Shown: positions 45,219-54,865 of the stretch, piece after piece | Layout of the letters: each line of letters begins with the position of its first letter | Numbering within the stretch: position 1 is the stretch's first letter | Assembly: GCF_002272835.1 (NCBI RefSeq) | Contig: NZ_MLAO01000001.1 | Span: 1-64,000, forward strand | Direction of reading: 5' to 3' | Length of the DNA stretch: 64,000 bases | Origin: Helicobacter sp. 11S03491-1 | GTDB taxonomy: Bacteria > Campylobacterota > Campylobacteria > Campylobacterales > Helicobacteraceae | Notes under the pieces: generated by a model | The model's database searches: none | What the model was told of the DNA's origin: nothing | What the model saw: only the letters and a program-made list of their open reading frames with translations | Program-made: the position numbers and the translations under genes

Positions 45219-45248
45219 ATTATATTAAATTTACAATCATTTTGTCAA
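45219..45248 (-). promoter_or_regulatory. Strong promoter of the tRNA-tuf operon
   Basis: On the minus strand TTGACA (45248-45243), an 18-base spacer and TATAAT (45224-45219) both match consensus exactly. The following TGCGCC is a GC-rich discriminator like those of stringently controlled stable RNA promoters. It lies 36 bases upstream of tRNA-Thr (TGT). Confidence 0.8.
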
Positions 45249-45378
45249 GCCTCTATTTTATTTTTTAGAAAAATCAAAATCACAACCCTGCAAAATTAAT
45301 ATTGAAATGTTTTTAACAAGTTTTTCAATTTATATCTTATATAATTATATAAAATATTACAATTACAAAGAGATTTTT

Positions 45379-46773
45379 ATGACAATAGCAATTCTTTGTG
45401 GAGGTTCAGGCACAAGGCTGTGGCCTCTTTCACGTTCTCTTTTACCAAAACAATTTGCTCCTCTTTTGCAAAAAGGATCTTTTTTTACCCAAACTCTCAT
45501 TAGAAATGCTCCTTTTATCAAATCTCATCAGGCGCATTTCCAAATAATTGCAAACCAATCCCATTATTTTCTCGCTCAAGATCAAGCCAAAAAATCACAT
45601 ATGCATATTGAAAGCTTTATCTTGGAATCAATAGGCAAGAATACTGCTCCTGCCTTGTGTTTTAGCGCTTTGGATATCCTTCACAAATATGGCAAAGATG
45701 AGATTATTTTAGCCCTGCCCAGTGATCATCTAATCAAAAATACCAAAAATTATCAAAAAGCCATCAACGAAGCCTTAGCATATGCCAAACAAGACTGTCT
45801 GGTAACTTTCGGGATAAAACCCACTTACCCGCATACAGGCTATGGATACATTAAATGCAATCAAGATAATGTAGAACGCTTCATTGAAAAACCTAACTTA
45901 AACCTAGCCCGACAATACATCAAAGAAGGCGATTATTTTTGGAATAGCGGGATGTTTTGTTTCAAAGCATCTTTATTATTACATGAACTTCAAAAATATG
46001 CCAAAGAGATTTATGAAACGTGTAAAAAAGCTTATGATGGGTCTCAAAAAGATAAAGAATATATTCGATTAGATCCTGACTTGTCACAAAAAATTCCGGA
46101 TATAAGTATTGATTATGCCTTAATGGAAAAAAGTCAAAAAGTTAAATGTGTTATTGGGGATTTTTCTTGGAATGATGTAGGGAGTTTTGAATCCTTAAAT
46201 GAAGAATGGAAAAAAGACTCCTTAGGAAATGCTTCTAAGAGCGATCTTATTCTTAAAGACAGTAAAAATAATTTTGTTATTTCTGATAAACTAGTGGCTA
46301 CTATTGGCATTGAGGATCTTATCATTGTGGATACAAATGACTCTTTATTGATAAGCAAAAAAGGACAATCCCAAAAAATAAAAGATATTGTCCAAGATCT
46401 TAAAAAAACTCGTCCCGAACTTACTCAAATCCATACTACTGCCTATCGTCCTTGGGGACATTATAGTGTTTTGCTTGAATCTTTTAATTATAAAATCAAG
46501 CAAATTACAGTCAAACCAAAATCCCGTTTAAGTCTGCAAAAACATTTTCATCGCAATGAGCATTGGATTGTTGTAAGTGGAAGTGCAAATGTAACACTCG
46601 GAGAGAGAAAAATATTTTTAAAAGCCAATGAATCTACGTATATTCCCATGGGAGAACTGCACCGCTTAGAAAATCCCGGAAAAATTGATCTTGTTATTAT
46701 TGAAGTTCAAGTCGGAGAATATCTGGGAGAAGATGATATTATAAGGATAGAAGATGATTTTAGGAGATGCTAG
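45379..46773 (+). CDS. manC: Mannose-1-phosphate guanylyltransferase / mannose-6-phosphate isomerase
   Basis: A 464-residue bifunctional enzyme (type II) supplying GDP-mannose for LPS or fucose-containing antigen synthesis. The N-terminal nucleotidyltransferase starts MTIAILCGGSGTRLWPLSRS and has the FIEKP motif; the C-terminal cupin isomerase has QKHFHRNEHW and VQVGEYLGEDDIIR. I chose the ATG at 45379, which places the GGSGTRLWP motif at the usual distance from the start; an ATG 24 codons upstream would add a hydrophobic, AT-rich leader absent from the family. H. pylori HP0043 is the counterpart. It stands alone here, with a shared terminator facing the next gene. Confidence 0.93.
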   Translation: MTIAILCGGSGTRLWPLSRSLLPKQFAPLLQKGSFFTQTLIRNAPFIKSHQAHFQIIANQSHYFLAQDQAKKSHMHIESFILESIGKNTAPALCFSALDILHKYGKDEIILALPSDHLIKNTKNYQKAINEALAYAKQDCLVTFGIKPTYPHTGYGYIKCNQDNVERFIEKPNLNLARQYIKEGDYFWNSGMFCFKASLLLHELQKYAKEIYETCKKAYDGSQKDKEYIRLDPDLSQKIPDISIDYALMEKSQKVKCVIGDFSWNDVGSFESLNEEWKKDSLGNASKSDLILKDSKNNFVISDKLVATIGIEDLIIVDTNDSLLISKKGQSQKIKDIVQDLKKTRPELTQIHTTAYRPWGHYSVLLESFNYKIKQITVKPKSRLSLQKHFHRNEHWIVVSGSANVTLGERKIFLKANESTYIPMGELHRLENPGKIDLVIIEVQVGEYLGEDDIIRIEDDFRRC

Positions 46774-46801
46774 TCTTTAATTTTTGCTATTTTGATTTTT
46801 C

Positions 46802-46827
46802 GTCTATTTGGAAATCACCAAATAGAC
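46802..46827. terminator. Bidirectional terminator-like hairpin between manC and the dehydrogenase gene
   Basis: GTCTATTTGG (46802-46811) pairs perfectly with CCAAATAGAC (46818-46827) around a 6-base loop between two convergent genes. Flanks are A/T-rich without a long T run. Confidence 0.55.
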
Positions 46828-46850
46828 AATTTATTAAAAATGAGTTGGGA

Positions 46851-47927
46851 TTAATATAAAGTGCTCATATCAATTACATAGCGAAATTTAGCCTTGCCTG
46901 TAGTCAGATTTTCATAGGCTTTATCAATCTCATCAGCCCTAATAATCTCAATCTCAGGGTAAATACCATGCTTGATAGAAAAATCCAACATTTCTTGAGT
47001 TTCTTGAATGCCCCCAATAAGAGATCCATAAACTTTGCGTCCGGCAGTCCAAACAAGCTCAGAAGCGCTGATAAGAGGATTTACATCTGTTGGAGGCAAA
47101 CCAACAATTGCCATTTCTCCACCATATTTGAGTAATTTCAAATAATCATCAATATTATAATGAGTTGGGATAGTGCTAATAATAAAATCAAATCTTTCTT
47201 TTATATTTTCTAAAGAGCTGTAAAAGTTTTTTACTCCCATGTCTAAGGCTTCTTTTTTCTTTTTGTCATTTCTCGCAAAAACACTTACTTCTGCGCCCAA
47301 ATGAACGCCATATTTTACAGCCATACTTCCAAGCCCGCCAAACCCTGCTACCCCAATGCGATCGCCTTTTTTGATTTTGGAAAATTTAATGGGTGAATAA
47401 GTCGTAATCCCTGCACACAATAAAGGAGCAATTTTTTCAATGGGAGCGCTTTGAGGGACTTTAATAGCAAATTTTTCAGAGACGACAATATTATTAGAAT
47501 ACCCTCCATAGGTTGGTTCATTATCATGAAAACAATCAATGCAATTATAAGTCAAAACACATTGCCCACGTTCACAAAATTGCTCTTGACTCTTTTTGCA
47601 AGCTTCACACTCCCCGCATGAATTCACCATACAACCAACACCGGCATAATCCCCTACCTTGAATTTGCTTACATTCTTACCTACCCCTACCACGCGTCCT
47701 GCAATCTCATGACCGGGAACCATAGGATAAATCCCTTCTTGCCATTCACTACGCACACTATGAATGTCGCTATGACAAACACCTGCATATAAAATTTCTA
47801 TAAATATGTCCTGATCGCCTATAGGATGACGATTGAAACTAAAAGGCTCGAATCTGCCGGTCTTTGAAGATACGGCATAACCTTTAGCAGGAATTCTTTG
47901 TGTTGTAAAACTTTTAATATTTTCCAT
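46851..47927 (-). CDS. Zinc-dependent NADP-type alcohol (cinnamyl alcohol) dehydrogenase
   Basis: A 358-residue medium-chain dehydrogenase of the CAD/YahK group reducing aldehydes with NADPH. Catalytic zinc ligands are in GVCHSDIHS and PGHEIAG; the structural zinc Cys set is CGECEACKKSQEQFC; the nucleotide fold reads GVAGFGGLGSMAVKYG. The ATG at 47927 has AAAAAAGGAGAATAAT directly upstream and is preferred to an in-frame start ten codons earlier. H. pylori HP1104 is the likely counterpart. Monocistronic. Confidence 0.9.
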   Translation of the reverse strand: MENIKSFTTQRIPAKGYAVSSKTGRFEPFSFNRHPIGDQDIFIEILYAGVCHSDIHSVRSEWQEGIYPMVPGHEIAGRVVGVGKNVSKFKVGDYAGVGCMVNSCGECEACKKSQEQFCERGQCVLTYNCIDCFHDNEPTYGGYSNNIVVSEKFAIKVPQSAPIEKIAPLLCAGITTYSPIKFSKIKKGDRIGVAGFGGLGSMAVKYGVHLGAEVSVFARNDKKKKEALDMGVKNFYSSLENIKERFDFIISTIPTHYNIDDYLKLLKYGGEMAIVGLPPTDVNPLISASELVWTAGRKVYGSLIGGIQETQEMLDFSIKHGIYPEIEIIRADEIDKAYENLTTGKAKFRYVIDMSTLY

Positions 47928-48509
47928 ATTATTCTCCTTTTTTGCATTGCAATCCAAAAGCCTTATGGTGTCTGTTATGGCTTAGTTTTTCTAAAACCAT
48001 TACACATTTTGCCATTTATATCTTCTATAACTTTGCCCACAATAGCAAAATAATCTCACTGCCTCTATACTCTAAAATATATTTAAGAGACACTTTTGAT
48101 ATAATGAAATCTTAATACGATGGAATAAATATTTTCCCAATAAGCAATATATATAATAATTACTTGTTTTTATTTTTGGATAGCTTGAGTTTCAAAAAAC
48201 AAAATTACAAATTGAGTTTTTTGAAATATAAAAATATAAGACATAAATATAAATTACTAAGGTGATACCCCACCAACCAATCTGCGCAAGAGTTACAAAC
48301 TTTAATCTGCTCCATCTAAATGTATTTAAAGTCTTTTTAAAACACAAAAACAACCTTGTTAGCCTTTGTCTATTAAATATATTTGTTTGACTTACAAATT
48401 AAACATGAGATTCTAAGTATGAACTCAAAAAAGATCACAAAGAAACAAAAACTCTTCTTATCTAAGGTATAAAATTATTAGGGAATAAAAAAGTACTTGA
48501 GGGTTATTA
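47928..48509. other. Intergenic region without recognised genes
   Basis: About 580 AT-rich bases between the dehydrogenase promoter side and tRNA-Val. No reading frame with a plausible start and composition was found. A TATAAT lies near 48098 but has no gene after it on that strand. Confidence 0.4.
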
Positions 48510-48585
48510 TGGTGGCCACGATTGGACTTGAACCAACGACCACTACCATGTCAAGGTAGTGCTCTACCAACTGAGCTACGCGACC
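48510..48585 (-). tRNA. tRNA-Val (GAC)
   Basis: A 76-base cloverleaf with encoded CCA. Acceptor GGTCGCG pairs with CGTGGCC (two G-T pairs), anticodon loop TTGACAT. It lies downstream of lspA on the same strand. Confidence 0.96.
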
Positions 48586-48729
48586 ACTCTTGATTATTGT
48601 CTTAGCCAAACAACCAAAATAAAACAAACCATGTCTTAAGCTAGTTCCCGGACTACCTAACATTGATTGTAATTTTAGCTTACTAAGTCTAAAGAAGTTA
48701 AAAGCATAGAGACGATTATACAATATAGA

Positions 48730-49173
48730 TTATTTAGTTTTACTTAAGACCATTCTTAATAACAAAATTCCTACGCCAATATCAATCATCACATCAGCAA
48801 AATTAAAAATCGCAAATTCAAATCCATAATGCCAATAGACATAATCTACCACACCTCCGTGAATAAATCTATCTAAAATATTTGAAAAACCGGCTCCGAA
48901 TATTATCCCAAAGGCATAATAATTTTTTAGAAAAAATTCCTTTTGACGTAAAAGCAATACCCAAACAAAAACAATAAGCATTAATTGAAGGTATTTAAGC
49001 CCTTCACCCAAAAAACTCAACATTGAAAATGCTACGCCTTTATTAAATACAAGCACAATAGAAAGGGCTTTGCTTTCCCAACCAAAGCCATCTAATATAA
49101 AATGTTTAATCCATTGATCAACCCCTAAAGTCAGAAGGAATATAACACATGAAATCAAAAGAGCTTTTTTCAT
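48730..49173 (-). CDS. lspA: Lipoprotein signal peptidase II
   Basis: A 147-residue inner membrane aspartyl protease with four hydrophobic segments. The catalytic region [15 protein letters not shown] and the second Asp block [11 protein letters not shown] are intact. It removes signal peptides from prolipoproteins such as the one at 27132-27485. It lies seven bases after glmM, an arrangement shared with H. pylori. Confidence 0.96.
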   Translation of the reverse strand: MKKALLISCVIFLLTLGVDQWIKHFILDGFGWESKALSIVLVFNKGVAFSMLSFLGEGLKYLQLMLIVFVWVLLLRQKEFFLKNYYAFGIIFGAGFSNILDRFIHGGVVDYVYWHYGFEFAIFNFADVMIDIGVGILLLRMVLSKTK

Positions 49174-49180
49174 TCCATAC

Positions 49181-50518
49181 CTAACAAAGCTTACTTTTTA
49201 AAAATTCGCTTAAATCTTTAATGGTGGATTCCAATAACAATTTATTCTTGCCCTCAAGCAAAATACGCAACTTATTTTCAGTGCCTGAATAACGTATTAA
49301 ATGCCTCATTCCCAGCGCTTCAATTTTCTTAAGCCAATCTTGATAGCCCTCAATAGTTTCTAGTGAAATTTTTTGTTCAATAACAAGGTTAATCAATTTA
49401 TGGGGATAAAGTTCAAAGGGGTTTAAAACTTCAGCGCTTTTTTTGCCACTTTGCATCAATACTGCCATAACCTGCAAAGCGCTAACTAATCCATCCCCTG
49501 TTTTGGCATAATCACCAAAAATGATATGCCCACTTTGTTCCCCTCCAAAATTTGCATTATTTTTTTGCATTTCATCGCACACATACTTATCCCCCACATT
49601 ACATCGAATTAGCCTAATATCGTGCCGGTATAAATATTCTTGTAGTGCCAAATTGCTCATTAATGTAGCTACAACTTGATTATTTTTAAGCTTATTTAAT
49701 GATTTTTCATAAACACTTAAAGCCCCAATAAGTTTATCTCCATCTACGACGTTCCCTTTGTTATCAACAACCACAAGCCTATCTGCATCCCCATCAAGGG
49801 CAAACCCAATATCAGCACGATAACGCCTAACTTCATTGCTCAAAGCCAAAGGATGCATTGCCCCACATTGTTGGTTAATATTATAACCATTAGGTTCATC
49901 ATTGATTACAACTACATCTGCCCCAAGCTCACTAAATACAGTAGGAGCAACTCTATACCCCGCTCCATTAGCCGTATCAATCACCACTCGAATTCCTTGT
50001 AAAGTCAAATTTTTTGGAAAAGAGTTTTTGATATGTACAATATAACGCCCCACAACGTCATCAATGCGTTTAGAACTTCCAATTTCTAATCCCGTTTTAT
50101 AACTACGAGAAATCAAGGCTTCATTATAAAATAGATCTTCTATTTTAGCTTCAGCATTCTCATCAAGCTTGTATCCAAAACGATTAAAAAATTTAATTCC
50201 ATTGTCTTCATAAGGATTATGACTGGCGCTTATCATAATACCCGCATCACAACGCATATCTTCAGTCAAAAATGCAACCGCAGGAGTGGGCATAGGTCCT
50301 ACTTGAATAACATCATAACCCACTGAAGTAAGAGCACTCACAAGGGCATTTTCTATCATATAGCCACTTCGTCTCGTATCTTTGCCCACTAAGATTTTAT
50401 TTGTAATAGAATGTTTGCGAAAATATAAACCTGCAGCAGCGCCTAATTTCATCACAAACATTGGAGTAATATCTAAACCGGCCTTGCCCCTTACCCCATC
50501 AGTTCCAAAAATCTTCAT
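49181..50518 (-). CDS. glmM: Phosphoglucosamine mutase
   Basis: A 445-residue alpha-D-phosphohexomutase converting glucosamine-6-P to glucosamine-1-P for UDP-GlcNAc and cell wall synthesis. The phosphoserine loop is [17 protein letters not shown], the metal loop [11 protein letters not shown] and the sugar loop GGEQSGH; the C-terminal phosphate site is [10 protein letters not shown]. This is the gene once named ureC in H. pylori. It is divergent from rpsT. Confidence 0.97.
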   Translation of the reverse strand: MKIFGTDGVRGKAGLDITPMFVMKLGAAAGLYFRKHSITNKILVGKDTRRSGYMIENALVSALTSVGYDVIQVGPMPTPAVAFLTEDMRCDAGIMISASHNPYEDNGIKFFNRFGYKLDENAEAKIEDLFYNEALISRSYKTGLEIGSSKRIDDVVGRYIVHIKNSFPKNLTLQGIRVVIDTANGAGYRVAPTVFSELGADVVVINDEPNGYNINQQCGAMHPLALSNEVRRYRADIGFALDGDADRLVVVDNKGNVVDGDKLIGALSVYEKSLNKLKNNQVVATLMSNLALQEYLYRHDIRLIRCNVGDKYVCDEMQKNNANFGGEQSGHIIFGDYAKTGDGLVSALQVMAVLMQSGKKSAEVLNPFELYPHKLINLVIEQKISLETIEGYQDWLKKIEALGMRHLIRYSGTENKLRILLEGKNKLLLESTIKDLSEFLKSKLC

Positions 50519-50629
50519 CTTTAATCTCCAAAATCATAATTTCAATGCCAAAATACTTTAAACTGCATTTAATCAAAACTAAGGCATAATTTTGCCTTAA
50601 AAAAAATTATAAAAGGATTAACCAAAAAG

Positions 50630-50905
50630 ATGGCCAATCATAAATCTGCAGAAAAAAGAATTAGACAAACGGAAAAAAGAACAGAGAGAAACAGATATTA
50701 TCGAACAAAAATCAAAAATATCATCAAAGCAGTTCGTGAGGCTGTAAGTGCCAATGACATTTCCAAAGCTCAAGAGAATCTCAAAATTGCCAATAAAGAA
50801 TTGCATAAATTTGTTACAAAAGGCATTATCAAAAAAAATACAGCCTCTAGAAAAGTATCCAGACTGCATGCATCAGTGAAAAAAATTGCCACCAAAGTTG
50901 CTTGA
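50630..50905 (+). CDS. rpsT: 30S ribosomal protein S20
   Basis: A 91-residue basic helical protein beginning [20 protein letters not shown]; the ANHKSA-KR-RQ-E-R pattern is diagnostic. AAAAGGATTAACC lies before the ATG. A short inverted repeat (50581-50598) in the leader could be a site for the autogenous control known for S20. prfA follows after 58 bases. Confidence 0.96.
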   Translation: MANHKSAEKRIRQTEKRTERNRYYRTKIKNIIKAVREAVSANDISKAQENLKIANKELHKFVTKGIIKKNTASRKVSRLHASVKKIATKVA

Positions 50906-50963
50906 TTTATTTAATCGATTTTCTTTAGAATTTCTTAAGTCAATCTAGCAAAAAGAGATCTTA

Positions 50964-52031
50964 ATGCTTGTTCAAAAACTTACTCCTATTGTTCGACGTT
51001 ATGATGAAATCTCCTTACTGCTTGCCAATCCACAGGTTATTAGTGATGTCAAAAAACTTACTACGCTCAGCAAAGAACAAAGTGATATTGAAGAAATTGC
51101 TCAGAATGCGAAAGAATATATTCAAATCATTCAATCTATCAAAGAGAATAAATTACTTCTTGAAGACAAAGAATTAGGCGAATTAGCTAAAGAAGAGTTA
51201 AAACTACTTGAAGCTCAAAAAAATTCCCTGGAATCTGAAATAAAAATTCTCCTGATACCCAAAGATCCAAATGATGACAAAAATATCTATCTGGAATTGC
51301 GTGCAGGGACAGGCGGGGATGAAGCCGGAATTTTTGTAGGGGATCTTTTTCGGGCTTATTGCCGGTATGCTGAGTTAAAAAAATGGAAGGTTGAAATCAT
51401 AAGTTCTAGTGAAAATAATTTTGGAGGATATAAAGAAATTATCGCACTCATAAAGGGAAAGGGGACTTATTCAAAGCTCAAATACGAAGGAGGCACGCAT
51501 CGTGTCCAAAGAGTTCCTGAAACCGAATCACAAGGAAGAATCCATACTTCTGCTATCACTGTGGCTATCATGCCTGAAGTAGATGATGTAGAAATCACTA
51601 TCAATCCCAATGATCTCAAAATAGAAGTATTCCGTGCCGGAGGGCATGGGGGGCAATGCGTGAACACCACAGACTCAGCAGTGCGTATTACACATATCCC
51701 TACAGGCATTAGCGTCTCAATGCAAGATGAAAAATCTCAACATAAAAACAAAGATAAAGCGATGAAAATCCTCAAAGCAAGAATTTATGAAGCCGAACTT
51801 GAAGAACAAAAAGCACAAAATTCAGAAGCTAGAAAAACTCAAGTAGGCAGCGGGGATAGAAGTGAAAGAATTAGAACTTATAATTACCCTCAAAATCGAC
51901 TTACCGATCATCGTATTGGAATAACACTTTATAGTTTAGAAGAGATAATGCTCTCCGGCAATTTAGATACCATCATTGATCCCCTCATTGCCAATGCTCA
52001 AAGTCAGGTAATGGGAAATAGCGAATCATAA
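50964..52031 (+). CDS. prfA: Peptide chain release factor 1
   Basis: A 355-residue class I release factor. The catalytic GGQ lies in [16 protein letters not shown]; the codon-recognition tripeptide occupies the PxT position as PET ([16 protein letters not shown]). It terminates at UAA and UAG. The pair rpsT-prfA beside glmM-lspA matches H. pylori order (HP0074-HP0077). Confidence 0.97.
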   Translation: MLVQKLTPIVRRYDEISLLLANPQVISDVKKLTTLSKEQSDIEEIAQNAKEYIQIIQSIKENKLLLEDKELGELAKEELKLLEAQKNSLESEIKILLIPKDPNDDKNIYLELRAGTGGDEAGIFVGDLFRAYCRYAELKKWKVEIISSSENNFGGYKEIIALIKGKGTYSKLKYEGGTHRVQRVPETESQGRIHTSAITVAIMPEVDDVEITINPNDLKIEVFRAGGHGGQCVNTTDSAVRITHIPTGISVSMQDEKSQHKNKDKAMKILKARIYEAELEEQKAQNSEARKTQVGSGDRSERIRTYNYPQNRLTDHRIGITLYSLEEIMLSGNLDTIIDPLIANAQSQVMGNSES

Positions 52032-52241
52032 AATCGCCAAAAAAGATCCATATCTGTCTTGACAAATAAATATAAAACAATTTTATAAATTTAGATTTTA
52101 AATATTTATTGATTTTATAGCTTTAACAATATTGTATAAACTCCTATTTATAAACTAATATATTAAAATATTATTACTTTATTCATCCAATTTAAAGTTT
52201 TTTATTCTATCTTCTGTGTCATTTTCATCAATTTCAATGCC

Positions 52242-52248
52242 GGGGGGG
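52242..52248 (-). repeat. Poly-G/C tract (7) at the 3' end of hsdS
   Basis: With seven C the frame ends PPRH-stop. With six C it would continue as IPPGIEIDENDTEDRIKN to a stop at 52179-52181. The tract is a candidate phase-variation site. Confidence 0.5.
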
Positions 52249-52287
52249 TATTTTATAATCTCTCACATCAATTTGCCCACTTACAAT

Positions 52288-52316
52288 CTCAGTGATGGTA
52301 ATTTTCTTGTATTCTT
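52288..52316 (-). repeat. 29-bp repeat, copy 2 (second HsdS joint)
   Basis: Identical to 52960-52988. It encodes the helix EYKKITITE after each recognition domain; next base on the + strand is G, giving CAA (Gln) on the coding strand. Confidence 0.9.
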
Positions 52317-52959
52317 GCAATAATTTGATTTGTTGTTGTTTATTTTTAATTGTGGCATCAATTTTTTCACATATACAATCTAAATAATTTGCTATTTGTT
52401 CTTGCTCAATTAATGGCGGATAAAAACAAAGATTATTTTTAAGTATTTTTTGCGAAACACTATAAACTTTTACACCTTGTACTTTTAATCTTGTTTGTTT
52501 GCGTATTAAAATAGAATCAAAATGATATGCAAAATAATTTGAATAAGAACTTGGTGTCATTGGTTTCAATGTGATTGTATGATATCCAGCAAATATTTTG
52601 GCATCAGAGAATAAACATGTAAAATTTCCAGAACCTTCAAGATCCTCTGATGTATCAGCAAAGACAAAATCCCCTTTTGAAATAAGGCTATTAGAGTACT
52701 TTTTTATATAGTCTTCCGATACGCACTTTAATGGATGAATTTCAGTTTTAAGTTGAACGGGGTATTTAGAATGAATTTCTCCATAATTGACGCAAGGTAC
52801 GCCTTTTTCTTGAAGATTTTCCTTTGTGATTGTTAAACCTTTGCCAAATTTAAAAAGATGCCTCCACTTTTTGATCTCCCAATGTCGAGGGATTTGACCG
52901 ATATAATCTATGCCGCTGTCTTTCATAGGGGCATTCTTGTCCAAGCCTTTTGTTACAGC

Positions 52960-52988
52960 CTCAGTGATGGTAATTTTCTTGTATTCTT
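52960..52988 (-). repeat. 29-bp repeat, copy 1 (first HsdS joint)
   Basis: Identical to 52288-52316. The next + strand base (52989) is A instead of G, which makes the TAA stop. Recombination between the copies would delete one recognition domain. Confidence 0.9.
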
Positions 52989-53586
52989 ACAAAAGCTCTA
53001 TTAGCCTTTTTTGCCGCCTTATTAATTTGTTAATTTGTTCTTCTTTATGTTCAATGAATGTGGCGATTTGTTGTTGTTCTGCAATTGGGGGACATATCGA
53101 ATACATTGTATTAAAATCTTCAAAACGCAAGCTTAATTGGTCATCACAAATTCCATAAGAATTATTATATGAATATTTTATATAATTAGGGCTTCTGAAA
53201 ATATAATGAAAGAATTTTGAACATATTTTTTTGTAAGGACTTAAGATTATATATGCAGGACTAACTATACCTTGATATTCTGAAAAACCCACTGCACCTT
53301 GCCACATTCTCATTTTATTGTATACAATATCACCCATTTTGACTAATTTGTATTTAGATTTATCTTCATTTGAGGAATCTTTTTTGGAAGAATTTTCTAA
53401 TAGTGCAGTTTGTTTTATTATTCCTTTTTTAATAGTAACAGAGAGTAATTCTTCGTTAACTTTATTTCGAGTTTTTCTTTCTTTGAATATAGCTCTATTT
53501 GGTAAGTATTCCCAATGTTGAAGGATTTCTCTTATCCATTTGATGTTAGTCTTTTTATATTCTGCATATCTTTTAAACCCGGCCAT

Positions 53587-54186
53587 TAACTAAAAATCCC
53601 TTTTAACAACTCTTTTGTCTCATTTTTAACTTCCAATCCCCTCTGCATGAAGTATTTTAAAATGATTGATTGATCTGTTCTTTTTAGATTATTTCTTCTT
53701 GGATTATTTTATCATCAAAATGATTAAAGTTTTTTATTTTACCATCAAAGTAATTCTATCTTAATCTCCTACAACACCGATCAACTATCAATTCTGGATT
53801 TTTTATTTTGATTTCACTATTTTCAAACTATTCTCATAAAACAATATAAAATCAATAATTTCCACTTTTTATTTTCTGAAACTTACCTTCATGATATCAA
53901 TTTGAATTTTAAAAAAAATTCGAGGTTTATTTTACAAATATAAACTTTATTTCCGGATCGTTTTGTAGAACAATTTTGTCAGTATCGATACTCATCAAAG
54001 TTATTGTTAATTTTAAGTTTTGTAAAATAGTCCAAAACTTTATCATTGAGATTCTCTATTTTAAAATCCTTCCTTACTTTGATTAAAATAATAAAATCTC
54101 ATGTTCTTAGAAACGCAACAAGCAAGCATCAAAAAAATGTCATCAATGTAAGTAAAAAATCAATCAATAAAAAGATTGCAAAAACT
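53587..54186. other. Intergenic region with traces of decayed coding sequence
   Basis: On the minus strand a stop-free tail (about 53714-53585) ends in a sequence reading KNETKELLKGIFS and a TAA that overlaps the hsdS ATG as TAATG, the form of a translationally coupled upstream gene. A second short coding-like stretch (about 53925-54045) reads DKIVLQNDPEIKFIFVK in one frame and DYFTKLKINNNFDEYRY in another, as if frameshifted. No intact gene is present. Confidence 0.35.
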
Positions 54187-54738
54187 TCAAGACCTAAAAC
54201 GAATAATTTGCTTACAAAACCGACACATAAATTTTGCGTTTTGAGTTTGGATTTTTTGATGTATTTCAAGAGGGACACGATGAATCTTGCCCTTACAAGC
54301 ACAAGTATATTCATAGATATTTTCATTACTTTTATTTTCAACATAAGCCCTCTCTTTACAATAACGACGAATTTGCATATCTTCTTTGAGAATATGTTGT
54401 AGAAGCCATTCTTTGGCGATAACACCAACTTTATCTTTCAAATCATTGGCTGAATGGATTGTTTTGATAGCTTCTGAAAAATTAAAAATAATTTGACGAT
54501 GAAACTTTTTATGTTCTTCCAGACCCGGATAGCCGATAGATTCCATATAGGCTTCTTCGTCATTGAAATGTTCGTGCATATAATCAAAAAATTCTTTTAA
54601 AACTATTTTAATTTCTTCTTTTGTTACAGGACGATTAGTCATTAAGTAAGCTTTTTGAGCTAAATCAAAAAGCTTTTTATGTTGCGTGTCGATCATTTCA
54701 TTATCGACACTATAGTTATCTTCCCATTTTAAAAGCAA
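54187..54738 (-). CDS. Bacteriohemerythrin with C-terminal Cys-rich domain
   Basis: A 183-residue protein. Residues 1-125 form a hemerythrin domain with di-iron ligands in DTQHKKLFD, HEHFNDEEAYM, EEHKKFHRQ and LLQHILKED, used for oxygen binding, storage or sensing. The last 50 residues carry CAC and CRFC pairs separated by about 25 residues including a GKIHRVPLEIHQK segment, which looks like a small zinc ribbon or metal site not found in plain hemerythrins of about 130-150 residues. Single gene with AT-rich flanks. Hemerythrins in C. jejuni protect Fe-S enzymes from oxygen. Confidence 0.88.
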   Translation of the reverse strand: MLLKWEDNYSVDNEMIDTQHKKLFDLAQKAYLMTNRPVTKEEIKIVLKEFFDYMHEHFNDEEAYMESIGYPGLEEHKKFHRQIIFNFSEAIKTIHSANDLKDKVGVIAKEWLLQHILKEDMQIRRYCKERAYVENKSNENIYEYTCACKGKIHRVPLEIHQKIQTQNAKFMCRFCKQIIRFRS

Positions 54739-54865
54739 ATACCACTCTCTTTTTTGTTTTGCTTACTTTACATCATAAAAACTAAAATATCCTTTAAATC
54801 TTGAAAATTATAAACAAAGCTTTTTGGTATTTTTTATTTTCCTAACCTATAAAATGGATTAAGTC

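Larger units (their letters stand above)
52234..53586 (-). pseudogene. hsdS: Type I restriction-modification specificity subunit HsdS, interrupted by a stop
   Basis: Two target-recognition halves are in one frame. The first (53586-52987) starts MAGFKRYAEYKKTNIKWIRE and ends KRLIELL before TAA (52989-52987). The second (52986-52234) continues EYKKITITEAVTKGLDKNAP into DSGIDYIGQIPRHWEIKKW, the standard start of a second recognition domain, and ends in DYKIPPRH. The paired segment in the second half reads LLQEYKKITITE, so the stop is a CAA-to-TAA change of one base. Without it the protein would have 450 residues, a normal HsdS length. A 29-base exact repeat marks the two conserved joints. A C7 tract near the end also hides an alternative, longer tail. 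No hsdM or hsdR is seen, so it is an orphan; each half could still be made separately. Confidence 0.88.

Noticed and set aside
45307-45378. N-terminal extension of manC starting at 45307
   Set aside because: The 24 extra residues are AT-driven and hydrophobic, absent from the family. The ATG at 45379 gives the normal start.
48098-48103. TATAAT box as promoter of a small RNA in the 47928-48509 gap
   Set aside because: No terminator hairpin with T run and no conserved element follows; AT-rich chance match.
49600-50520. Second copy of an hsdS-like or mobile element near glmM
   Set aside because: Only the intact glmM frame is present; no repeats or transposase motifs.
51510-51540. PET in place of PAT in release factor 1 as a recoding signal
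   Set aside because: The middle residue of the PxT tripeptide varies in nature; with GGQ and flanks intact it gives no reason to suspect altered stop codon reading.
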